A stretch of 64,000 bases of DNA from Lipingzhangella_A rawalii (GTDB lineage: Bacteria > Actinomycetota > Actinomycetes > Streptosporangiales > Streptosporangiaceae), in the NCBI RefSeq assembly GCF_031628175.1, contig NZ_JAVLVT010000001.1, forward strand, positions 124,001 through 188,000. The letters are read 5' to 3'. The notes below the pieces were generated by a model that did no database searches, had not been told where the DNA came from, and was given only the letters and a program-made list of their open reading frames with translations. Position 1 is the first letter of the stretch. Every line of letters starts with the position of its first letter. The translations under genes and the position numbers were made by a program. Below, in pieces: positions 50,526-59,388 of the stretch.

Positions 50526-53117
50526 ATGGCCCCTATGACCCAGCGCTCTCCTGACTTCAGTGTGCCCAGTAAGCCCTCGCTCGACGGTGTCGAGGAGAAG
50601 TGGGCACAGGTATGGGAGCAGACCGGTGTCTACCACTTCGACCGTACTGCCCAGCGCTCGCAGGTGTACGCGATCGACACTCCGCCCCCGACGGTCTCCG
50701 GGTCGCTGCACATCGGACACGTGTTCTCCTACACCCACACCGACATCGTCGCCCGGTTCCAGCGGATGCGGGGGAAGGCGGTCTTCTACCCGATGGGGTG
50801 GGACGACAACGGTCTGCCGACGGAACGGCGCGTACAGAACTACTACGGTGTGCGCTGCGACCCTTCCCTGGCCTACGATCCCGACTTCAGTCCACCGGAG
50901 AAACCGGATCCCAAGCGTCAGGTTCCGGTGTCACGCCGGAACTTCATCGAGTTGTGTGAACGTCTTACGGTTGCTGACGAGCAGGTGTTCGAGCACCTGT
51001 GGCGCCGGCTGGGGTTGAGCGTCGACTGGCGGTACACCTACGCCACCATCGACGATGATTCGCGAACCGCCTCGCAGCGGGCGTTTCTGCGTAACTTCGC
51101 CCGCGGGGAGGCCTACCTGGCCGAGGCTCCCACGCTGTGGGACGTCACGTTCCGCACGGCGGTGGCCCAGGCGGAGCTGGAGGACCGCGAACGTACCGGG
51201 GCCTACCATCGGATCGCGTTCCAGCGGCCCGACGGCCGCACCGTGGAGGTGGAGACCACCCGCCCCGAACTGATCCCGGCCTGTGTGGCCCTGGTTGTTC
51301 ATCCCGACGACGAGCGCTACCGCGAGTTGGTGGGTCAGTCCGTGCGAAGCCCCCTGTTCGGGGTTGAGGTGCCGGTTCGGGCACACGAGCTCGCCGAGCC
51401 GGACAAGGGAACGGGCGCGGCGATGATCTGTACGTTCGGTGATCTCACCGACGTCACCTGGTGGCGGGAACTGAACCTGCCGGCGCGCCCGGTCGTTGGC
51501 TGGGACGGCCGGATTCTTGCCCAGACCCCCGAGGCGATTGTCCGTCCCGAGGGGCGGGACGCCTACGCGCAACTGGTGGGCGCCACGGTGCACACCGCGC
51601 GCGAGCGCATCGTCGAGATGCTTCGGGCCTCCGGGGAGCTGGTCGGGGAGCCGCAGCCAACAACACGGCCGGTGAAGTTCTACGAGAAGGGGGACAAGCC
51701 GCTCGAGGTTGTGACCACCCGGCAGTGGTACATACGTAACGGCGGGCGTGACGCGCAGGTGCGCGACGAGCTCATCGCGCGGGGCCGGGAGCTGAACTGG
51801 TACCCGGATCACATGCGTACCCGCTACGAGAACTGGGTTGGTGGACTCAACGGTGACTGGCTGATCAGCCGGCAGAGGTTCTTCGGGATCCCGTTCCCGG
51901 TCTGGTATCCCCTGGACTCCTCCGGGAACCCGGACTACGCCGCGCCCATCCTGCCCGACGAGTCCGCTCTTCCAATCGATCCCAGTTCCGACGTTCCACC
52001 GGGCTACACCGAGGAGCAGCGAGGTGCCGCGGGTGGGTTCATCGGAGATCCCGACGTGATGGACACCTGGGCGACCTCCTCCCTCTCGCCACAGATCGCG
52101 GGGCGCTGGGAGCGCGACAACGACCTGTTCCACCGGGTGTTCCCGATGGATCTGCGGCCGCAGGGGCAGGACATCATCCGCACCTGGCTGTTCTCCACCG
52201 TGGTGCGCAGTCACTTCGAACATGGGGGCCTGCCCTGGCACAACACCGCGATTTCCGGATGGATCCTGGACCCGGACCGCAAGAAGATGTCCAAGTCCAA
52301 GGGCAATGTGGTCACTCCGATGGACATGCTGGAGCGGTACAGTTCGGACGCGATTCGCTACTGGGCTGCCAGTGGACGCCTGGGGACCGACACCGCCCTG
52401 GACGAGGGACAGATGAAGGTGGGGCGGCGTCTGGCGATCAAGTTGCTCAACGCCAGCAAGTTCGCGCTGTCCGTTGCCGGTCCCCACAGCGGCGCCGATC
52501 CCGCCGCCGTCACGGAGCCGCTGGATCGGGCTATGCTCGCGGCACTGTCCACTGTGGTCGCGGACGCCACCTCGGATCTGGCCTCCTATGACCACACCCG
52601 CGCTTTGGAACGCACCGAGCGGTTTTTCTGGGAGCTGTGCGACGACTACCTGGAACTGGTGAAGGCGCGGGCCTACGACGCCGAGGCCAACCCAGTCGCG
52701 GCCGCCTCCGCGCGGTCGGCCCTGTTGCTCGCCCTGTCCACCCTGCACCGCTTGCTGGCACCGTTCCTCCCCTTCGTTACCGAAGAGGTCTGGTCCTGGT
52801 GGCAGGAAGGATCGGTGCACGGTGCCGAGTGGCCGGACGGCACCGATCTGGACACCGCCGCGGCGGGCGCCGGGGCTGATGTCCTGCATGCTACGGCCGA
52901 AGCGCTCCGGGGGATCCGTAAGGCCAAGTCGGAGGCCAAGCTGTCCATGCGCGCAGACGTGGCCCGGGTCCGGGTGTGCGGGAAGACCGCCGAGGACGCT
53001 CGTCGGGCGAGTGCTGATCTCGCTGCGGCCGGTAACGTTCAGGACCTCTTCTTCGAGGACAGTGATGAGGTGGAGCTGCACGTCGACGTCGAGTTGGCGG
53101 AATCCGCGACCGGATGA
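50526..53117 (+). CDS. valS: Valine--tRNA ligase (archaeal-type)
   Basis: 863 residues from ATG 50526; a second ATG is three codons in. Class I motifs are complete: PPPTVSGSLHIGHVFSY (HIGH) near residue 45 and KKMSKSKGNVVTP (KMSKS) near residue 580, with the CP1 editing domain (VEVETTRPELIPACVALV) in between and the anticodon-binding domain after 620. The sequence just behind HIGH, GWDDNGLPTERRVQNYYGV, is the form found in archaeal-type ValRS (also in rickettsiae and several actinomycetes), not the GTDHAGIATQ form of standard bacterial ValRS. It lacks the C-terminal coiled coil of the bacterial form; only a short tail remains. It charges tRNA-Val and edits Thr-tRNA-Val. Confidence 0.93.
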   Translation: MAPMTQRSPDFSVPSKPSLDGVEEKWAQVWEQTGVYHFDRTAQRSQVYAIDTPPPTVSGSLHIGHVFSYTHTDIVARFQRMRGKAVFYPMGWDDNGLPTERRVQNYYGVRCDPSLAYDPDFSPPEKPDPKRQVPVSRRNFIELCERLTVADEQVFEHLWRRLGLSVDWRYTYATIDDDSRTASQRAFLRNFARGEAYLAEAPTLWDVTFRTAVAQAELEDRERTGAYHRIAFQRPDGRTVEVETTRPELIPACVALVVHPDDERYRELVGQSVRSPLFGVEVPVRAHELAEPDKGTGAAMICTFGDLTDVTWWRELNLPARPVVGWDGRILAQTPEAIVRPEGRDAYAQLVGATVHTARERIVEMLRASGELVGEPQPTTRPVKFYEKGDKPLEVVTTRQWYIRNGGRDAQVRDELIARGRELNWYPDHMRTRYENWVGGLNGDWLISRQRFFGIPFPVWYPLDSSGNPDYAAPILPDESALPIDPSSDVPPGYTEEQRGAAGGFIGDPDVMDTWATSSLSPQIAGRWERDNDLFHRVFPMDLRPQGQDIIRTWLFSTVVRSHFEHGGLPWHNTAISGWILDPDRKKMSKSKGNVVTPMDMLERYSSDAIRYWAASGRLGTDTALDEGQMKVGRRLAIKLLNASKFALSVAGPHSGADPAAVTEPLDRAMLAALSTVVADATSDLASYDHTRALERTERFFWELCDDYLELVKARAYDAEANPVAAASARSALLLALSTLHRLLAPFLPFVTEEVWSWWQEGSVHGAEWPDGTDLDTAAAGAGADVLHATAEALRGIRKAKSEAKLSMRADVARVRVCGKTAEDARRASADLAAAGNVQDLFFEDSDEVELHVDVELAESATG

Positions 53118-53124
53118 CCTCGCC

Positions 53125-53163
53125 GGCGCGGCCGCGACACCGCGACACAGTCGTGGCCGCGCC
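53125..53163. terminator. Hairpin terminator
   Basis: GGCGCGGCC (53125-53133) pairs with GGCCGCGCC (53155-53163). A second GC-rich hairpin CCCCGGG-GCTCT-CCCGGGG follows at about 53167-53185. They separate the convergent valS and kinase genes. Confidence 0.55.
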
Positions 53164-53233
53164 GTGCCCCGGGGCTCTCCCGGGGAACGGGGGTGTGGCT
53201 GGCGCTGTCCCCGGTTGCGGTGGCCGGGGTGGG

Positions 53234-54832
53234 CTACGCGGCCGGTTCGAACGACTCGGTGAATTCCTCCATCAGTTCGCGGCCGCCGGCATCCCACTCC
53301 GACTGGGGCATGTTCAGGAACAGGGCGTAGCCGTACTCGTCGGTGTGGAAGCCACGGTTGATGGCGCGCATTGGCCCGTACTCGTTGTTGGCGTGCGTGA
53401 ACTCCCAGTCTGCTGCGGTGTGGTAAGGGTCCATTGCGGGGTGATCCAGATACTCCATGCGGACCCGGTCGTAGTCGGTGAAGTTCCCCGCGATCTGGCT
53501 TTCGAGATCCTCCCAGTCCGCCAGCGCGTCGTCACCGGGATTGGTCGTCTGGTCCACCAGGAGATGCCCGCCGTTCGGGTTGCGGAAGTAGACCATGTCC
53601 CCCTCGGGATCCACCTCCCACTCCTCCGGCACGTGCAGGGCGAATCCGGTGGCGTCCTCGTGCAGGGTCATTCCCTCCGGAGGACTGTTCGACTCGTCCT
53701 GGTCGCCGTCGTCGTCGCCGTCGTCTCCGTCATCACCACCCGGTTCCGTACGGTTCGGCTCCCCCGTGTGCGGTGGGTCCTCGTTGCCTGCGGGGGTGGC
53801 GGAGGTTCCGTGGTCCCCGGTGCCCAACACGCTGATCAGGCCCACCGCAAGGAGCGCCACGAAGGCCAGGACCGTCACTCCCGCCGCCGCCCACGTCCGC
53901 GGGCGACGCGCCACGACCGGAGTGATCCGCGGTAGGTGGTGGGAGGCGGCTCGGACCAGCCCCATGGGCGTAGCCCGATCGACACCGTTGGTGATCTCAC
54001 GCAGGGCAGCGCTCGCGGAGGTTCCATCCATCCGCTGCTGTGGATCCTTGGTCAGGAGACCCGTGAGGACCGTTCCCAGCGGCCCGGCCTCGGTCGGTGG
54101 TGGTGGTTCCTCGGCGATGATGGCGGTGAGTGTCGCCAGGGGACCGCCCTCACGGTGGAACGGGGACCTGCCATACAGCGCCGCGTACAAGGTGATCCCC
54201 AAGGACCACATGTCCGAGGCGTCCGTGGCGGAGCCGCCGCGGGCCACCTCGGGGGCCAGGTACGCCGGCGAACCCACGAGTACCCCCGTACGTGTCAACG
54301 TGGAGTCGCTGTGGTGCACCGCGATACCGAAGTCCGTGACGACTACCCGTCCCCCGTCGGTGACCAGGACGTTTCCCGGCTTGACGTCTCGATGTACCAC
54401 GCCTGCGGCGTGCGCCACCGCCAGTGCGTCTGCGAGCTGTCGACCGTAGCTGGCCACCTCCGCCACGGGACGTGGCCCCTCGTCAGCGAGAATGGTGGCC
54501 AGAGAGCGGGCACGTACCAGTTCCATGATGATCCAGGGGCGATCGTCGGCCTCGACGACGTCGTAGATCGCAACAATTGAGGGATGGCTGATCCGTGCTG
54601 CGGTACGCGCCTCGCGTTGCATCCGCTGACGCAGTTCGGCGCGTTCCGTGGTGCCCATTCCCGGCGGGAAGATCAACTCCTTGATCGCGACGTCCCGCTC
54701 CAGCAGGCTGTCTCGTCCCTGCCACACCCGACCCATCCCGCCCTGACCCAACAGGATCTCGGGGTGGTAGCGCCCAGCGAGTGGAAAGATCGAGGAAGGA
54801 TCGGTGGTGGTATCCGAGTCATCGGTCATCAC
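53234..54832 (-). CDS. Transmembrane serine/threonine protein kinase (PknB-type)
   Basis: 532 residues. Kinase domain 15-275 with LLGQGGMGRVWQGRD (Gly loop), DVAIKEL (Lys), VVHRDVKPGNVLV (catalytic loop), VTDFGIAV (DFG), GSPAYLAPEVARG (activation/P+1) and DMWSLGITLYAALYG. It is followed by a juxtamembrane linker, one transmembrane helix (TWAAAGVTVLAFVALLAVGL, about residues 312-331), an acidic Asp/Gly-rich stretch and an extracytoplasmic domain of about 150 residues without PASTA repeats (FALHVPEEWEVDPEGDMVYF). The extracellular part resembles sensor domains of other actinobacterial kinases. Kinases of this kind phosphorylate FHA partners. Divergent from dut, with 11-bp repeats between. Confidence 0.92.
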   Translation of the reverse strand: MMTDDSDTTTDPSSIFPLAGRYHPEILLGQGGMGRVWQGRDSLLERDVAIKELIFPPGMGTTERAELRQRMQREARTAARISHPSIVAIYDVVEADDRPWIIMELVRARSLATILADEGPRPVAEVASYGRQLADALAVAHAAGVVHRDVKPGNVLVTDGGRVVVTDFGIAVHHSDSTLTRTGVLVGSPAYLAPEVARGGSATDASDMWSLGITLYAALYGRSPFHREGGPLATLTAIIAEEPPPPTEAGPLGTVLTGLLTKDPQQRMDGTSASAALREITNGVDRATPMGLVRAASHHLPRITPVVARRPRTWAAAGVTVLAFVALLAVGLISVLGTGDHGTSATPAGNEDPPHTGEPNRTEPGGDDGDDGDDDGDQDESNSPPEGMTLHEDATGFALHVPEEWEVDPEGDMVYFRNPNGGHLLVDQTTNPGDDALADWEDLESQIAGNFTDYDRVRMEYLDHPAMDPYHTAADWEFTHANNEYGPMRAINRGFHTDEYGYALFLNMPQSEWDAGGRELMEEFTESFEPAA

Positions 54833-54941
54833 GACACTCCAGGCGGCAAGAACGAGGGTCGGAAAACAGGGGGGAGGACCGGTATCCCCGTGATCGAGGG
54901 AGGATCACGGTTCGGTTCCGTTCGGATTCTACGCAACCACA

Positions 54942-54996
54942 GCTGCCACGCGGCTGCCACGCGGCTGCCACGCGGCTGCCACGCCGGTGGCACGCG
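54942..54996. repeat. Five 11-bp iterons with a terminal inverted unit, between kinase and dut genes
   Basis: Units start at 54942, 54953, 54964 and 54975 with GCTGCCACGCG (the fourth ends GCC), followed by GGTGGCACGCG at 54986. The last two form the palindrome TGCCAC-GCCG-GTGGCA. The 11-bp period places each unit on the same face of the helix. They lie 33-87 bp before the dut start and 110 bp before the kinase start. Confidence 0.7.
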
Positions 54997-55028
54997 GGTG
55001 GGAGTGCACTCCGGTAGGGTGACGGGTT

Positions 55029-55508
55029 GTGATGCCCGCAGACCAGACCCACGTACTCGTGCAGTTGCTGGACCCACAGGCACAGCTGCCGCGCTACGCC
55101 CACCCGGGCGATGCGGGCGCAGACCTGGTGACCACGAGTGAGGTCGAGCTGGGCCCTGGTGAGCGCGCGGTCGTGGGTACGGGGCTGGCCGTGGCGCTTC
55201 CCGAGAATCATGCCGCCTTCGTGCATCCGAGGTCCGGACTCGCCGCCCGGTACGGTGTCACCCTCGTGAATGCTCCGGGCACGATCGACGCGGGCTACCG
55301 TGGCGAAATCAGGGTGACCCTCCTCAACACCGACCGGAGCCACAGCGTGCGGTTCCGTCGTGGGGACCGGATCGCCCAGCTGGTGATCCAGCGGGTGGAA
55401 CGCCCCGTGTTCCAGGAGGTGGCGAGTCTGCCGGAAGCAGAGCGTGGCACGGCGGGTTTCGGTTCCACCGGTGGCTATGAGGTCGCAGGACAAGCGGGAG
55501 AGGTGTGA
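55029..55508 (+). CDS. dut: dUTP diphosphatase (dUTPase)
   Basis: 159 residues from GTG 55029 (ATG 55032 is next in frame). All five trimeric dUTPase motifs are visible: HPGDAGADLV (motif 1), HPRSGLAARYGV (motif 2), NAPGTIDAGYRGEI (motif 3, catalytic Asp), RIAQLVIQRV (motif 4) and RGTAGFGSTGGY (motif 5, C-terminal arm). The enzyme hydrolyses dUTP to dUMP, keeping uracil out of DNA. It starts the run dut-DUF3710 that is conserved in actinobacteria. The promoter region holds the 11-bp iterons. Confidence 0.95.
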   Translation: MMPADQTHVLVQLLDPQAQLPRYAHPGDAGADLVTTSEVELGPGERAVVGTGLAVALPENHAAFVHPRSGLAARYGVTLVNAPGTIDAGYRGEIRVTLLNTDRSHSVRFRRGDRIAQLVIQRVERPVFQEVASLPEAERGTAGFGSTGGYEVAGQAGEV

Positions 55509-55511
55509 GGC

Positions 55512-56405
55512 GTGTTCGGACGCCGACGCAAGAAGCAGAAGAGTCAGCAGACGGACGCTCGGGAGATTGGGATCGTCGATGTTCCCGAGGAACTGCGTTC
55601 GACTCCGGCCGAGCCGAACAAGCCAGCCGATGTGTTTCGTGGCCAGGGCCCCTGGGACGCTGCGGAGGACGTTCCCGAGGTGCGGCGCATCGACTTCGGG
55701 AGTCTTCGGGTTCCGGTTGTCTCCGACATCCAGCTTCAGGTCAACATGTCCAAGAAGAAGGAGCAGGTGGTCGGGGTCACCCTGGTGAGCGGCAAGACCA
55801 TGCTGCAAGTGATTCCCCTGGCGGCTCCGAAGTCCACGGGCCTGTGGGAGGAGTTGCGTTCGGAGATCCAGGAGGAACTGACCAAGGCCAAGGCCCAGAT
55901 CCGCGAGTTCGAGGGCACCTTCGGACCCGAGGTGCGTGCGGTGATTCCAGTTCCGGGGAAGACCAACGACTCCGGGAATCCGGTGGGGCGTCCCGTGCGC
56001 TATTTCGGGGTTGACGGCCCCCGTTGGCTGCTGCGTGGCATCATGCGTGGAGAGGGAGCGCTCGATCCCCGGGTGGCGGCCCGAATCGAAGAGGTTTTTC
56101 AGGGCATCGTCGTGGTGCGTGGGGAGAACCCGCTGCCGCCGCGGGAGCGGCTGCCGTTGAAGTTGCCTCCCGAGACCCGCGCGGGCATCAAACGCGCGCG
56201 TGAGCAGGCGGCTCAGGAGGACAGTTCCGGCGACGCCTCCGGTGGGGAGGAAGCCCAGCCGGAAGCGATCGGCACAGACCAGGATGGGGCCACGTCGGCG
56301 TCCACCGTGTCGACCGGCGCTCCGTCTTCGGACGGGGACGCAGCACCACGAGCTGACGAGGGCGAGGACGAGGACGCAGCCCGGACACGGGGAGGCAGTC
56401 AGTGA
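55512..56405 (+). CDS. DUF3710 domain-containing protein
   Basis: 297 residues from GTG 55512, three bases after dut. The first 20 residues are highly basic (FGRRRKKQKSQQ), then the conserved DUF3710 domain (about 25-220) with DVFRGQGPWDAAEDVP, RIDFGSLRVPVVSDIQLQV, LPLAAPKSTGLWEELR-like segment and FGVDGPRWLLRGIMRGEGALDP. The tail of about 70 residues is acidic, Ser/Gly/Asp-rich. The family is actinobacterial, of unknown function and almost always next to dut. The next gene overlaps its stop by four bases. Confidence 0.92.
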   Translation: MFGRRRKKQKSQQTDAREIGIVDVPEELRSTPAEPNKPADVFRGQGPWDAAEDVPEVRRIDFGSLRVPVVSDIQLQVNMSKKKEQVVGVTLVSGKTMLQVIPLAAPKSTGLWEELRSEIQEELTKAKAQIREFEGTFGPEVRAVIPVPGKTNDSGNPVGRPVRYFGVDGPRWLLRGIMRGEGALDPRVAARIEEVFQGIVVVRGENPLPPRERLPLKLPPETRAGIKRAREQAAQEDSSGDASGGEEAQPEAIGTDQDGATSASTVSTGAPSSDGDAAPRADEGEDEDAARTRGGSQ

Positions 56406-57139
56406 CGGACACGTCGGCAGGGACCGAAGCCCTGCCCAATGACTGGAGCCGTGTCCTGGGCGTGGTCGCACACCCGGATGACCTCGAATACGGGGCATCC
56501 GCTGCGCTCGCACGCATGTCCCGTGCGGGTGCGCACGTCACGGAGCTGTTGGTGACCAGGGGAGAGGCGGGCATCGACAGCATCCCGCCCGAGGAGTGTG
56601 CCCCGATCCGCATGCGCGAGCAGGAGGCGGCCGGAAGCGCGGTCGGAGCGTCCGGGGTGGAGTTCCTGGAGTTCCCGGACGGAGCCCTCGAATACGGTTT
56701 GCCCCTGCGGCGCCAGCTGGCCCGGGCGATCCGCGTGCACCGGCCCGATCTCGTTATCTCGTTGAATTTTCGGGAGAGCTTCGAGGAGGGTGGCTCCTTC
56801 AACCATCCCGACCATCGGGCACTGGGGCCGGCGCTGTTGGATGCCGTGGTCGACGCCGCCAACCGCTGGATGTTTCCGGACCTCGCGCAGGACGGGCTGC
56901 CGCCGTGGAAGGGCGTGCGGTATGTGGCCTTCGCCAATCCGCCGCATCCCACCCATCACGTGGAGCTGTCCGAAGCCGATCTTCAGGCCGGAATCGCCTC
57001 CCTGGTGGCGCACGAGGTGTATTTCGCGAATCTCGACCAGACCATGGATGCCGAGTCGTTCCTACGGGAAATCGCGGAGCGCAACGGCGCGGCCGCCGGG
57101 GTTCCCCTGGCTGCCGCGTTCGAGGCCATCCCCTGCTGA
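56402..57139 (+). CDS. PIG-L (LmbE-like) family deacetylase
   Basis: 245 residues from GTG 56402, overlapping the DUF3710 stop by four bases. The zinc-binding AHPDDLEYGASA motif near residue 24, the RMREQEAAGSAVGASGVEFL segment and a downstream NHPDHRALGPALL (third His) identify a PIG-L deacetylase, the family of MshB and mycothiol conjugate amidase. The substrate is likely an N-acetylglucosaminyl compound. In many actinomycetes the dut-DUF3710 pair is followed by an OB-fold protein and DUF3159; here this gene and a serpin are inserted instead. Confidence 0.9.
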   Translation: MTDTSAGTEALPNDWSRVLGVVAHPDDLEYGASAALARMSRAGAHVTELLVTRGEAGIDSIPPEECAPIRMREQEAAGSAVGASGVEFLEFPDGALEYGLPLRRQLARAIRVHRPDLVISLNFRESFEEGGSFNHPDHRALGPALLDAVVDAANRWMFPDLAQDGLPPWKGVRYVAFANPPHPTHHVELSEADLQAGIASLVAHEVYFANLDQTMDAESFLREIAERNGAAAGVPLAAAFEAIPC

Positions 57140-57175
57140 TCCGCCCGGTCCTGTGACACGACGAGGCAGGCCCGG

Positions 57176-58309
57176 CTACGGTGCGGCGACAGTGCCGAGG
57201 AACAGCAGTGCACCGTCGCGCCGTAGTAGCACGTGAAACGGGCGGTCGGCGGTGAAGGTGACCGGACGCTGGGTCGAGACCGCGGCGAGGGTCATCATCA
57301 CCGCGGTGGCTGCGGCGCCCTCCGCCCCGTACTCGTCCACCTCCAGTACCGCTTTGTGCTGGATCCCGTCAATCATGAGGGGAGTGCGCGAAATCCCGGT
57401 CAGGTCAGCGTCGCTGGTGAATACGGTGCGTACCCCGCACTGGGAGAGTGCGCCGCTGAGCTCGCTGTCGTAGCTCAGCCCGAACCGGGGAAGCTGAAGT
57501 CGAACCTCGGTGGGCGACCTGGCGCGGTACAAGGCATGCAGCTCGGCCGGGGCCGGCAGAGACGGAACGTGTCTCTCGGCCGGGGGCGTGGACGGGAGTA
57601 CCACATCCATGGCGAGCTCGTGTTCCGCACGCAGCGTCACCATGCGCCATCCACCAAGCTCGGCGTGGGGCAGCTGGCCGGTGTGGCGCATCATCGGTAC
57701 GCTACGTCGCCCATCGGGGGCGTGGAAGGTCGTGGGGCGGGTCGCGTCTGCGTCGAAAGGAGTGAGCCAGCGGAGCCGCGCCCAGAGTGCGTTCACCAGC
57801 ACCGCACGTGTGTCGGCGTGCAGGGATCCCGGCCCGAGGAGATCCGTGATACGTCCGCGCGTCACCTTGGACACATCGCTGTTGATCTCCTGTCGGGCCC
57901 GGTCGGCATCCGTGGCGAAGTCGGCGTGGAGTACGGCTGCGTCGGGGCACTGCCGCAGTGTGGACTCGAACCGGGGCTCTACCGCGATGTCGGGACGCGT
58001 CCACAGGGCGGTACGGCTGGCCAGATCGGGGACCGGTGGTGCGTCCTTGCCCCGGTCCGCGTCATCGGGGGCCGCCCCGGCGGCACGGTTCAGCTCGGTG
58101 AGCAGCGTCGCCGGCTCCGGTCCCAGGAGGTTGTCGAGTTCCTCCCGGGTAGTCCCGCGAGCCCCGCTCGCTACCAGACTCAGTGCTGTGGCCAACGAGT
58201 AGGGCGAGAATATGCGGTTGCCGGACGCGGGCGGTTCCAGTGTCCCGCCGAGACGTAGGGCGAAGTCCACGTGATCCCCGGGAAAACTCGGGGGTGCGGG
58301 TCGTGCCAT
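57176..58309 (-). CDS. Serpin family serine protease inhibitor
   Basis: 377 residues from ATG 58309, which has GGGAGGTGAGC directly upstream. The serpin fold is visible in FSPYSLATALSLVASGARG, TRTA-type SRTALWTRPDIAV, INSDVSKVTRGRITDLLG, VLVNALWARLRWLTPFD, LQLPRFGLSYDSEL and the C-terminal FTADRPFHVLLR with LLFLGTV. The reactive-centre hinge YGAEGAAATAV (residues about 327-337) keeps the small residues needed for loop insertion, so it should be inhibitory; counting from the hinge places P1 near residue 342, in an Ala/Leu-rich stretch. No signal peptide is visible, so it may act inside the cell. It is on the opposite strand to its neighbours and breaks a conserved gene run. Confidence 0.9.
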   Translation of the reverse strand: MARPAPPSFPGDHVDFALRLGGTLEPPASGNRIFSPYSLATALSLVASGARGTTREELDNLLGPEPATLLTELNRAAGAAPDDADRGKDAPPVPDLASRTALWTRPDIAVEPRFESTLRQCPDAAVLHADFATDADRARQEINSDVSKVTRGRITDLLGPGSLHADTRAVLVNALWARLRWLTPFDADATRPTTFHAPDGRRSVPMMRHTGQLPHAELGGWRMVTLRAEHELAMDVVLPSTPPAERHVPSLPAPAELHALYRARSPTEVRLQLPRFGLSYDSELSGALSQCGVRTVFTSDADLTGISRTPLMIDGIQHKAVLEVDEYGAEGAAATAVMMTLAAVSTQRPVTFTADRPFHVLLRRDGALLFLGTVAAP

Positions 58310-58451
58310 GCTCACCTCCCGGTCGTGCCTGCTCCAAGAGTACGCAATCCCGGTGCGGACACTCACCTGTGGCAGGTGTAGTCCGGCTAGGCTGGACGGT
58401 GCGCCACATGGCCGGGCCGTGCGGCACCAGACTGCAACCATCAGGAGAACG

Positions 58452-59315
58452 ATGTCCAAATCCCAGTCCACACCGGGCCCGGAGGGCGAGCCGGGCGCGG
58501 ATCATCCCCGGACGGATCCGGACGCGGCGCAGGATCACACATCGGGCGACTCTCCGCCTGAGGACCACGTCCGCGGGGTGGTCTCCGAGCAGACCGTGGA
58601 GTCGGCTGTTCGGCGGGAGCTGGCCAAGGCCCTGGGTGGTAAGCGGGGAATGGTGGAGACGGCAATTCCCACCGTCCTGTTTACCATCACCTACCTGGTT
58701 CTCCAGGATCGTCCCGGACTCCGCGAGTTCGGGCTACTCGACGATCCCGCTCTGGAGTGGGCACTGGGATTGGGTATCGGTGCCGCGTTGCTGCTGGTGG
58801 TGGTGCGGCTGCTGCAACGGTCCCAGGTCCAGTACGTGATCAACAGCCTGATTGGGATTGCGATTGCCGCTCTGTTCGCGGCGCGGAGCGGCCAGGCCGA
58901 GGATGCCTTTCTGCCAGGGATCATCTACAACGCCGTGTATGCCGCGGTTCTCGTGGTCAGCATCCTGGTGCGGTGGCCGGCGGTGGGGCTGCTCATCGGT
59001 GCGGTGACCCAGGATGTCCAGCACCGGTGGCGTCACAATCCCGCGGTGGTCCAGCTGAGCTCCCGCCTGACCTGGCTCCTGGTTGTTCCCTGCGTGTTGC
59101 GGGTCGCGGTGCAGTATCCGCTCTACCTGGTGGCCTCCAATGACGTCGCCTGGGCACTGGGTGCCTTGGGCGGGGCCAAGGTGGCCATGGGGTGGCCCCT
59201 CCAGGTGGCAGCCCTGGCCGCGATGGTGTGGCTGTTGGCACGTGGACACACACCGTTGACCTCCGTAGAGGGCTTGGGTGAGGTCTCGGGGCGCCCCGCG
59301 GGCCGGTTAGAGTAG
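58452..59315 (+). CDS. DUF3159 domain-containing membrane protein
   Basis: 287 residues from ATG 58452 (AGGAGAACG upstream). A Pro/Gly/Asp-rich cytoplasmic N-terminus of about 65 residues precedes six predicted transmembrane helices, with the DUF3159 landmarks KRGMVETAIPTVLFTITYLV, VQYVINSLIGIAIAALFAARSG and FLPGIIYNAVYAAVLVVSIL, and YPLYLVASNDVAWALGALGG near the C-terminus. The family is actinobacterial and usually lies between dut-DUF3710 and potassium transport or RNA methyltransferase genes. Function unknown. Confidence 0.92.
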   Translation: MSKSQSTPGPEGEPGADHPRTDPDAAQDHTSGDSPPEDHVRGVVSEQTVESAVRRELAKALGGKRGMVETAIPTVLFTITYLVLQDRPGLREFGLLDDPALEWALGLGIGAALLLVVVRLLQRSQVQYVINSLIGIAIAALFAARSGQAEDAFLPGIIYNAVYAAVLVVSILVRWPAVGLLIGAVTQDVQHRWRHNPAVVQLSSRLTWLLVVPCVLRVAVQYPLYLVASNDVAWALGALGGAKVAMGWPLQVAALAAMVWLLARGHTPLTSVEGLGEVSGRPAGRLE

Positions 59316-59388
59316 GCGGCGCGGGGCGGCTGTGTAGGCGACCGTGCCGACGGACGTCATGCCTACGGTGCCCTGGAAGTGGTGTGTG

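Noticed and set aside
50931..53297. 788-residue open frame antisense to valS
   Set aside because: It mirrors a GC-rich gene with biased third positions; the composition is unlike protein and valS on the other strand is certain.
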